Shown piece by piece: positions 37,901-49,900 of a stretch of 64,000 nucleotides of DNA. The position numbers were made by a program, and so were the translations under genes. The DNA lies in NCBI GenBank assembly GCA_036898135.1, contig CM072526.1, forward strand, positions 54,567,821 to 54,631,820, in the 5' to 3' direction. Origin of the DNA: Oncomelania hupensis. Taxonomy: Eukaryota; Mollusca; Gastropoda; Littorinimorpha; Pomatiopsidae. How positions within the stretch are numbered: the stretch's first letter is position 1; the number at the start of each line of letters is the position of its first letter. The notes under the pieces are model-generated. The model was not told the DNA's origin. It worked only from the letters and a program-made list of their open reading frames with translations, and did no database searches.

Positions 37901-40900
37901 CACAGTGAAGATCAGTGCTCGTGAGACAGATTTCAAAACATGGCGTCCAAATTAAATGGCTAAGCAAAGTTAAATTCAATTCAATTCAACAAATCTTTAT
38001 TATCTTTCACAAGGAACTATGACAGGCACTTGATCACTAAAATAAACGAAATAAAAATAAAATACAAGTAAAAAATTACAGATAGTATAATATTTGTTTA
38101 AAATCTCTACAACATGTATGATACGATTATGTAGTAACTTATGTGATAGAATGTAAAACAAAATCTCACAGAAAAAGCTGTTTCTATCTAATCACAGATA
38201 CAGCTTATTGCCAGGGTACAGTTATCACACAAGTGATTGTGAATCTGAATCTTCAAAGAAACCGCGCAACGGGCAGACATATCTTGCCTCGTATTCACAA
38301 AAGTGTACTTTTGTTATTCGTGGCAGTACTGACTCAAAAATACAATTTGTGCCAGCCAAACTGAACGAAATCAAGCGGCACGCAGAAGGCCCACAGCATA
38401 TCAAGAATAACGAGGCTTTGGAGAAGAAAAAGAAGATTGTAGCAGCAAATCAATCTATCACTGGATTCTTCGTATAATATCAAAAAAGGATGAGTGCAAA
38501 AACAATAGGTAGTAAAAGTAAATACGGAAATGGTAATACTATAGTAATACTGAAATTTGAAAAAGCTAATACTGAAACTTCAAATTGAGGGTAGGCATGC
38601 CTGCAATGAGCTTGATGATCGACACTGTTTGACAATGAGCTTGATGATCGACACTGTTTGAAAATGAACTTGATGATTGACACAGTTGAAAACGAGCTTG
38701 ATGGTGCACACAGTTTGACAATGAGCTTGATAGGGACACAGTTTAACAATGAGCTTGATGGTGCACACAGTTTGTCAATGAGCTTGATGGTGAGCACAGT
38801 TTGTCAATGAGCTTGATGGTGCACACAGTTTAACAATGAGCTTTATAGGGACACAGTTTAACAATGAGCTTGATGGTGGACAGTTGATATTTTGAGGATG
38901 GGAGGGTGTAGGAGATGTTGCATTACTCCCTCATTGAGGTCAGTGTCTTGAGCAGCTCTTTGACCACAATGACAGAAGTGACTTCACACACTAGCTCAAT
39001 GCTTATGTGAGCAGCACTCTTAGGTTCTCCCAGATTTTGCTGGCTGCGGGCTATTTATAGCTTGCCTACACCCTCCCTTTCAGTGAAAGGAAAGAAGAGC
39101 ACCGGCGAAGCTATTTATAGCTAGCCTGGCTGAACTAGCTTCAAAACCTAAAAGCTTTGGTTGAGTCGGTGTGTTCATCTCACGGTGGTCAGTACTTCAT
39201 TGTGGTCAGCAGTGATCAGTACTTCATGGTGGGCTTTTTTTAAAAATTGGGGTCAGTATTTCTAGGTTGTCAATATTTCATGGTGGGCAGTATTTCATGA
39301 TGGACAGAATTTCATGGCATTCATAGTTCTGACCCCCACGCCTTTGGCTGTGGAAGTTTGCCTGCCCTGTAGAAATAGGCTACACATGGTTGTGCTTATG
39401 TGTGTGCATGTGTTATGTGCAGAGACACATGGTTGTGCTTACGTGTGTGCATGTGTTATGTGCAGAGACACGTGGTTGTGCTTATGTGTGTGCATGGGTT
39501 ATGTGCAGAGACACATGGTTGTGCTTATGTGTGTGCATGTGTTATGTGCAGAGACACATGGTTGTGCTTATGTGTGTGCATGTGTTATGTGCAGAGACAC
39601 ATGGTTGTGCTTATGTGTGTGCATGTGTTATGTGCAGCGTTCCATTGAGGACGAGCTGGACCGTGAGAGCCACTCGGACATCTTGACCATCCTCATCAGC
39701 TATCTCATAATGTTTGCCTACGTCGCCATCTTCCTTGGAACCTTCCACAGCGCAGACCGCATCCTGGTGGGTTGCTTTAACTTTAACTAAACTGTTTCTC
39801 TGTGTCCTGCAGTGACGTTATTACTATCTGTGACAACATCTTTAACTTTAACTAAACTGTTTCTCTGTGTCCTGCAGTGACGTTATTACTATCTGTGACA
39901 ACATCTTTAACTTTAACTAAACTGTTTCTCTGTGTCCTGCAGTGACGTTATTACTATCTGTGACAACATCTTTAACTTTAACTAAACTGTTTCTCTGTGT
40001 CCTGCAGTGACGTTATTACTATCTGTGACAACATCTTTAACTTTAACTAAACTGTTTCTCTGTGTCCTGCAGTGACGTTATTACTATCTGTGACAACATC
40101 TTTAACTTTAACTAAACTGTTTCTCTGTGTCCTGCAGTGACGTTATTACTATCTGTGACAACATCTTTAACTTTAACTAAACTGTTTCTCTGTGTCCTGC
40201 AGTGACGTTATTACTATCTGTGACAACATCTTTAACTTTAACTAAACTGTTTCTCTGTGTCCTGCAGTGACGTTATTACTATCTGTGACAACATCTTTAA
40301 CTTTAACTAAACTGTTTCTCTGTGTCCTGCAGTGACGTTATTACTATCTGTGACAAAATCTTTCTTCTTCTCCTTCTTTTACTTCTTCTTCTTCTTCTTT
40401 TTCTTCTTCTTCTTCTTTTTCTTCTTCTTCTTCTTCTTCTTCTTCTTCTTCTTCTTCTTCTTCTTCTTCTTCTTCTTCTTCTTCTTCTTTTTTGCCTTCT
40501 TCTTTTTCTTCTTCTTCTTTTTTTTTCTTCTTCTTCTTCTTCTTCTTCTTCTTCTTCTTCTTCTTCTTCTTCTTTCTTCTTCTTCTTCTTCTTTAGCCTG
40601 CCACCAATGTCATCATCAGTGACCAGCACCATCCTCCATCCCACCCTCCCACCATTCTGGCATGGCCTAATTCTCAAAACAATCCACTGGTCTGTTGTCA
40701 TTAAACCATCCATCCTAATTTAAAGCCACCGTCTTTACTGTTTACAGCAAACACCCCAGCTGTGAACACCACAATAATAGGTTGATCGTGGGCGCCAGCG
40801 CCAAGCAGAAGAAGAAGCAGACTGTATTTGTATTTGGCTTGTCTTGACAGCAAAATCAGTGTCTAAAGTTTGACTGTTTCAGATTGACTCCAAGATTGTG

Positions 40901-43900
40901 GTGGGTTTGGGGGTCTTGACATCAAAATCAGTGTCTAAAGTTTGACTGTTTCAGATTGACTCCAAGATTGTGGTGGGTTTGGGTGGTGTGGTGATCGTGC
41001 TGCTGTCAGTGGCGGCCAGTCTGGGCTTCTTCAGCTACGTGGGTCAGCCAGCCACCCTCATCATCATCGAGGTCATCCCCTTCCTGGTGCTGGCCGTAGG
41101 CGTGGACAACCTCTTTATTCTAGTCCAGTCCTTCCAGGTATGTGCTGACCTCCTGTGAGAAAGGACACTGGTCATATATGCACTGTAACATGGCATTACT
41201 TTAGCCTCTGTACCTCTTATATTTCAATGGCTTACAATGGAGATTATTGTGAAGTCCTATCAAAGGTACAGGGAATACCAGGACCCGTTCACACACTATA
41301 CTGCAGTGTTTTGTTATCACTGCATGTTCTGACCCAAGTTGACATTACTTTACACTAGGAAGGAAAACATACAGATCTATTGGTGTTCAGTTATCTTCAG
41401 TTAATCTATCTTCTCTTCACTTTAACGCATTCTTTGAGGCGTTGTTTGAGTTTGTACCCATTCTGTAAAACACCTTAGTTTGATGATTGATGATTCTTTA
41501 CCATTTTGACGGCTGGGTTTGTCATTGTGTATATTTCAGCGTGATCAGCGATTGCCCACAGAGACATTGGAGGACCAGATTGGTCGTGTGCTGGGCAAAG
41601 CAGGGCCTAGCATGCTGCTGACTAGTACTTCAGAATCCATCGCCTTCTTTCTTGGTAAGTCTACTGTTCATATTTTACAATAACCGTTAGCATGCTACCA
41701 TTGATAGACACCGCTAAGCCCTTGACATGGGATGCCTACTATAAACTCTCCCTTCACAACCCTGGTTACACATATTCAGGCATCCTTACTACCTCGCTTC
41801 TTGTTTGCAAATGGCGGCCCAATCTTTCTGTGCATGTATCGGAGTTTTGGGCGTACTTTTTGCCCAGAAATATAAAAAAATTCTGACAAGTTTGCGATCG
41901 GATTTTGCACAATGGCGGACGCGGATGTTATCCTTCAAATCATGATGGCTTCAGACTCTGAAGAAGAGTTTTTAGGCTTTGATGAAGGCAAAATTGGGCC
42001 TACGGGGGATGCACCAGCTAATGTGGAGTTAAATGATGTTGAAATGAGTGATGCTTTTTTTTGTTTCTTCTGATGATGAAGAGGTACCGGATGCATGCGA
42101 CAATGAGTGACTACAAATGTTTTTTCTTCAACATTTTATTGGGCATAGGCAAATATGATCATAGTAAATGATGCACTCCAACATTTATCCGTCCACAAAA
42201 AATTTTTTTTATGAAGATTTTACTTTATTTGATTGAGCAATAGGGTATCAAGTGATGTGAGTTGCTAAAAATATACGTCATCAGAAAAAAAGCCAGTTTC
42301 AGGGGAAAGAAAAGCACAGAAAAGTCAGCATGCTAGAGGTTAATACGGTAGTTGATATCACCACTGACTGCAACGGACCGCTCTGTGCCAATGTTCACTT
42401 GTTGCTCCAGTAGTGTTCTTTGATTTTGTTTGCAAGCCTCTGGTCAACATCATCTGGCAGTGCTGTATGCAGGCTTGCCTACTGTCCTGGAGGAACCGTA
42501 ATTGTCCCTAAAAATTGCAAATATACACCCAGTGTACTGGTATCATGATTTTTGGCAGCGTTTCCCGGAAAATAGTCGACTCATATAGGTGACAAAGTTT
42601 TGGTGCATGTGTACTTAATAGGTACACTTTTCACTGTAGAGCCATTTCTTCTTGCTCCAAAATGTGCAGAGGTCAAAGTAACAAGTGTGTGAATGCGTAA
42701 TGCGTTCTATTTGTGTATTTCTAATAGTCATGACCATTTTTTCAGCTGCATTACGGAAACTTATGAGTTTAAAACAATGGCGCTCTCTAAAGCTAGCGAT
42801 ACATGGTAAGACTAGATCTTATGATACCCGCGTATGCCGCTGATCTGATGTCTTTGCTGATACACGGTATGTATGAGTCATAAGCCTGTCGGTAAAGGCC
42901 AAGGTTATCGTTCATTGACATGTGTCACACGACAACAAAAACCACACTGTCGGCTGTACTTACGATCCAGCAAAATACTGCAGGCTTCATGAAACCGCGC
43001 CTGTATTGATGAAAGTGCGCGGTTTCTGGTCCCTTGGTCTTTGTAGACCTGCAATGATGTGTCCCATAAGCAGCTATGTTCATGGTAGCCTACAACTCAA
43101 TCAAAATTCCTGTTTGGTGCTTCGACAGGTCTGCCATTTTTCAGTTTGTAGGTCGCAGTTTTTCAGTGACCTTCACCTCGGAGTTCAATCAAATAGCTGT
43201 TTTGATTGGCTGTCTGACCTCCACTGTCGTATCGCGCCGTGAAAAAATAGAACATGCTCTATCGACAAGACTTGACGACAATTCCTACCGATCCGGGAAT
43301 TTCCGTAGTCATATGCGGGTATCATAAGATCTAGTCTTACCGTGTATCGCCGCCTTTAAAGAAAAAGCTGCGTGCTGTGATGGCTTAGCGTCCACATCTT
43401 TCTGTACTTTGGCAAAGAAACGTTGCATAACATTTAAAACAGACTACAGGGAGATGTTGCGGTTCTTTAAACATGGGGACTTTTGCATTTCGTAATTTGT
43501 GATTTTTGGATCAAATCTGGAGGGAAGAATGACACGGACAGAAAATTCCAGGTCTTCTTTGTATGTCCCTCAAAGTTAGAGTGTGTCCCTGATTTTTGTC
43601 ACGTTTGTCGCTGAAAGCATAAATTTGCGATAGGCAGGTATGTGTATGTACAAATTGCTCCAAACATTGGGCATGATATATTGTGTTCAATTGTGATTAA
43701 ACTTCCCAGTACAGATGGAGCCTTATTCAGTGTGTAGAGTTGTATTTCTGGGTACCCATTGTTTTCTTTGATTGTGAACATGTTTGGTTGTACAGGAGCT
43801 CTGACGGACATGCCGGCGGTGAAGATTTTCTCACTGTACGCTGCTATGGCAGTGCTGTTTGACTTCCTGCTGCAGATCACCTGCTTCATCGGTCTCATGA

Positions 43901-46900
43901 CCCTCGACGCTCGCAGAATGGAGGTGCGTACTTTACTTACGACGATGTTTCTGAAGATTGGGTTTAATCACGCCAGGGGAAATTTGTTTGCAAGGCACTG
44001 AACATGCTGTAGTGGTGTGGAAATTAGCCCTACAACAGGTCCCAGTAGCATGTTGTGGAGTAAACATGTTGTGGAGTAAAGGCACCAATGGTCCACTTAG
44101 TCAATCACCACAATGGAGTCCAACTGACAGGATTATCTCCTTTGGCTAGTATTAGTGGACTTAGCTGATCATTACACTAAGGTCCAACTGACAGGATTAT
44201 CTCCTTTGGCTAGTATTAGTGGACTTGGCTGATCATTACACTAAGGTCCAACTGACAGGATTATCTCCTTTGGCTAGTATTAGTGGACTTAGCTGATCAT
44301 TACACTAAGGTCCAACTGACAGGATTATCTCCCTTGGCTCAGTATTAGTGGACTTGGCTGATCATTACACTAAGGTCCAACTGACAGGATTATCTTTTTT
44401 GGCTCAGTATTAGTGGACTTGGCTGATCATTACACTAAGGTCCAACTGACAGGATTATCTCCTTTGGCTAGTGTTAGTGGACTTGGCTGATCATTACACT
44501 AAGGTCCAACTGACAGGATTATCTCCTTTGGCTCAGTATTATTAGTGGACTTGGCTGATCATTACACTAAGGTCCAACTGACAGGATTATCTCCTTTGGC
44601 TCAGTATTAGTGGACTTGGCTGATCATTACATCAAGGTCCAACTGACAGGATTATCTCCTTTGGCTCTGTATTAGTGGACTTAGCTGATCATTACACTAA
44701 GGTCCAAGTGACAGGATTATCTCCCTTCCAGTTGTTACGTTTTGATCCTATTTGAGCAGTGTATCACATTTCCCTAGTGAAGGAAGATTGAAGTCCTGTA
44801 TTTGGCATGCTGTGTGTATTTTTTTTTTTTTTTTTACTTTATGACTTTCTTATCTACTTACTTATTTATGGATTTTTGTGATTGTTTTCTTTATTGATTA
44901 GTTAATTGAGCTGTTGTCATGATTATTGATTTCTTGGGCACCAGACCAACCGTATGGACTTGTGTTGCTGCGTGAAAGTGAACAGCGTTGAGAAGCCAGA
45001 GAAGTCGGAGGGCATTCTGTACACCTTTATCGAGAAATTCTATGCCCGCTTCCTGATGAAAGAATGGGTCAGACCCATTGTGGTGAGTGGTAGAAGCCTT
45101 TTTTTATTTTGTGTGTGCTTTTTTGTAGTGTATTGACTTTGGGTTATGTAGGATGTATGGAGCTGTCTGTACTGATATACAGTAGGATGTATTGATCTGT
45201 CTGTACTGCTAGTTATGTAGGATGTATTGATCTGTCTGTACTGATAGTTATGTAGGATGTATTGAGCTGTATGTACTGATAGTTATGTAGGATGTATTGA
45301 GCTGTCTGTACTGATAGTTATGTAGGATGTATTGATCTGTCTGTACTGATAGTTATGTAGGATGTATTGAGCTGTCTGTACTGATAGTACAGTAGGATGT
45401 ATTGATCTGTCTGTATTGATAGTTATGTAGGATGTATTGAGCTGTCTGTACTGATAGTTATGTAGTATGTATTGAGCTGTCTGTACTGATAGTTATGTAG
45501 GATGTATTGAGCTGTCTGTACTGATAGTTATGTAGGATGTATTGAGTTGTCTGTACTGGTAGTTATGTAGGATGTATTGAGTTGTCTGTACTGATAGTTA
45601 TGTAGGATGTATTGAGTTGTCTGTACTGATAGTTATGTAGGATTATTGAGTTGTCTGTACTGATAGTTATGTAGGATGTATTGAGTTGTCTGTACTGATA
45701 GTTATGTAGGATGTATTGAGTTGTCTGTACTGATAGTTATGTAGGATGTATTGAGCTGTCTGTACTGATAGTTATGTAGGATGTATTGAGCTGTCTGTAC
45801 TGATAGTACAGTAGGATGTATTGATCTGTCTGTATTGATAGTTATGTAGTATGTATTGAGTTGTCTGTACTGATAGTTATGTAGGATGTATTGAGTTGTC
45901 TGTACTGATAGTTATGTAGGATGTATTGAGCTGTCTGTACTGATAGTTATGTAGGATGTATTGAGCTGTCTGTACTGATAGTACAGTAGGATATATTGAG
46001 CTGTCTGTACTGATAGTTATGTAGTATGTATTGAGCTGTCTGTACTGATAGTTATGTAGTATGTATTGAGCTGTCTGTACTGATAGTTATGTAGTATGTA
46101 TTGAGCTGTCTGTACTGATAGTTATGTAGTATGTATTGAGCTGTCTGTACTGATAGTTATGTAGGATGTATTGAGCTGTCTGTACTGATAGTTATGTAGT
46201 ATGTATTGAGCTGTCTGTACTGATAGTTATGTAGTATGTATTGAGCTGTCTGTACTGATAGTTATGTAGGATTATACAGTAAACTGATAGTTAAATGTAG
46301 ATATGAGAGTTATGTAAATAGTTATGTATCTATACCTCTATAAATATGTACTCTATGTAGTATTCTCATACTGTAACAATGTATAGATGAGCTACTGATA
46401 TTATACAGTCAATTACCATCGTACATATTATACATGTATATCATGTACTGATAGTTATGTAGATGTATACATAGTTACATGATAGTTATGTACAATTATG
46501 TAGGATATTGAGTCTGTCTACTACATACAATACTACTACAACTAGCTGATAGTAATAAAATGTATTGAGCTGTCTACAATAAATAATTGACTGTCTGTAA
46601 GATATGTATACAATCTATGTAATAGCACACTAACATATAGTTCTGTACTATTGTATAATTATCTGTACTGATAGTTATGTAGCTCTCACTACTAATTGTA
46701 TAGCTCCTGTACTATTAAAAGCTCTGTACGATATTAACTAACTCTCTTATATATGTATGTATGTACTAAAATATATATGTATAATAACTATTAGGATTAT
46801 AAAGCTCATAACTGTATACATATAATACCACCAAATAGTTATGTAAATGTATGATATACTAACAAACTTATTAGGATGTAAATAGCATAGTAAATAGTAC

Positions 46901-49900
46901 AAACTATTCTGTACTAAACAGTTATGTAAACTTAACACTGTATAAAAATATGAGTACAATCTAAAACATACTGATATTTATACAATGTAAAACTCTGTAC
47001 TGATACTTTAAAATACATATACTTATGTACAAAATAATACAAGTACAGTAGGATGTATTGATCTGTCTGTAATAATTACAATAGTAAATTGAGCTGTCTA
47101 CATAGTTATGTAATAATATATCCTGTCTGTACTGATAGTACTGTAGGATGTATTGATCTGTCTATGATAGTTATAAAAATTATGTAAAAAATGTACTGAT
47201 CTGTATAAATCAATATGAACAAACATACTGTCTACTTATATGTATGTAGTATACTGTCTGTACAATTATGAGTATATATTACAATGTCGTACTTAGTAAA
47301 AAAATACTGTACATACGTACATGATATCTGTAATAGTTATGTAGTACTCAACATACTTTATACTGTATAGCTTCTGTACTATTTATGTAATGTATAAAAT
47401 ATACTGTCTGTATCTTATAGATATAAGCATTCTACTATAGTTAGTACTATACTGAATATAATAATGTATTGAGCTAGTCCTGTACTGATAGTTATGTAGT
47501 ATATCACTACTGTCTGTAAAATTGAGTATATAAATAGCTGTCTGTACTGATATGTATAATAGCTGTACTGTACTCTAATACAATGTATATCTCAGCTGTA
47601 CTGATACATATGTATAGTATACTCAATAGTACTTTAACCCTGTCAACTGATTAAATCTATAACATACTACATAGTAATAAAATACAACACCTAACATCTT
47701 TTTTTCAGCACAAATACTTCTAACTAACTATCACAATATGTTATCATGTTAATGTCCTCCCTGATAAAACTTAACCTCAAAAAATTCTTATAAAAAAAAT
47801 ACCATCTATTCAATAACACATTTTAAAATCACAACAACAAATACTAAAAACTTACTAACAAAAAAAAAAAATACGCTTCAATACAAAAATGAACATAACA
47901 AAAAATTTTCTAATTATTTTTCTTTTTCAACTATTTAAAAACACTATCTAAGAAAGACATCAACTCAAAAAAAAACTCCATTCTTGTCCCCAAACCCTAT
48001 GTATTAATCTCTGTAAAAGTGATAAATTTTTATTTCTTAAGAACATATCAAACTCTCACTCCTAGTATATTTCCTCTCAGACAAAATAATATTTATTTAA
48101 CATACCCAAAATTTCAAACTCATTCTCCAAAAATGCAAACTTCAAAAAAAAATATTTATCTAATCATCTTTTCAACCCAAAAATTTCTATCTTTTGTTCT
48201 AATCAAATGTTCCACAATCTAATTTTTTTGATATTTCAACGATTTTCCATGATAAAATTTTTTTTCCAAATTTTCTTGTGTGTGTGTCTAAAATGGATGG
48301 TTTGGATTCTTCGACTGATGAAGGGGAGTTTACAGGCTTCCATTTATTAGACATTAAAGTGAGAGAAATGGACTTGGAGTCGGAGGAAGAGATCTGTACT
48401 GACATTAGAGTTAGACAATTAGTGTCAGTGACTCAGTATAGTGTGCATGCATAAGATCTTTCAGACTGGCATGAAAGTGCACTGAAGAAGAGGAGGGGGC
48501 TTGTTTGGACTTTTTAAAGCTTTTTTTTTTGTGTGTACACATGGAGTAATAAAAAACAAGACATGACAAGAGAAGTATAAAAAGGTAGATAATCAAAAGA
48601 GAATATTTTTCTGTTCATTTTGCATTTTATTTCATTTAAATCTATACACTAGTCACTAGTCACTAATACCTAAGATGTGGTGTTTTTACTAACGTATCCC
48701 TAAATATCTCTAAAATTATAAAAATTCTTGCCTGTTTACAGCTAAAAAATAGACAAACGTGTGCCCAGTAAAATTGGAAATGTGGAGTTTGTGTGTAACA
48801 GTGGTGGACCTCAAACTTTGTTAGGCCTACAAATCAAGATTCTTAACTTTTTTGATGTTTACTTTGTGCTTTTTGAATTCAGGAGAGGCCCTAAATTACT
48901 TTCAAAATTGCCTAAATTCATTTTCTTCCAGGGGGCGAATACCGGGGCTTGGCCCCTGGGCCCCGGCCGGATTTCAGAGATTTCTTGATTCAGTTGTTCT
49001 CCACCCTGTGATAGTTATGTAGGATGTATTGAGTTGTCTGTACTGATAGTTATGTAGGATGTATTGAGATGTCTGTACTGATAGTTATGTAGGATGTATT
49101 GAGTTGTCTGTACTGGTAGTTATGTAGGATGTATTGAGCTGTCTGTACTGATAGTTATGTAGTATGTATTGAGCTGTCTGTACTGATAGTTATGTAGTAT
49201 GTATTGAGCTGTCTGTACTGATAGTTATGTAGTATGTATTGAGCTGTCTGTACTGATAGTTATGTAGTATGTATTGAGCTGTCTGTACTGATAGTTATGT
49301 AGTATGTATTGAGCTGTCTGTACTGATAGTTATGTAGTATGTATTGAGCTGTCTGTACTGATAGTTATGTAGTATGTATTGAGTTGTCTGTACTGATAGT
49401 TATGTAGTATGTATTGAGCTGTCTGTACTGATAGTTATGTAGGATGTATTGAGTTGTCTGTACTGATAGTTATGTAGTATGTATTGAGCTGTCTGTACTG
49501 ATAGTTATGTAGGATGTATTGAGCTGTCTCTACTGATAGTACAGTATGATGTATTGAGCTGTCTGTACTGATAGTTATGTAGTATGTATTGAGCTGTCTG
49601 TACTGATAGTTATGTAGTATGTATTGAGTTGTCTGTACTGATAGTACAGTAGTATGTATTGAGCTGTCTGTACTGATAGTTATGTAGTATGTATTGAGCT
49701 GTCTGTACTGATAGTTATGTAGGATGTATTGAGCTGTCTGTACTGATAGTTATGTAGTATGTATTGAGCTGTCTGTACTGATAGTTATGTAGGATGTATT
49801 GAGCTGTCTGTACTGATAGTACAGTAGGATGTATTGAGCTGTCTGTACTGATAGTTATGTAGTATGTATTGAGCTGTCTGTACTGATAGTTATGTAGTAT

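Noticed and set aside
40303..40723. Poly-Glu/Arg, poly-Leu and poly-Phe frames
   Set aside because: They are translations of a TTC microsatellite.
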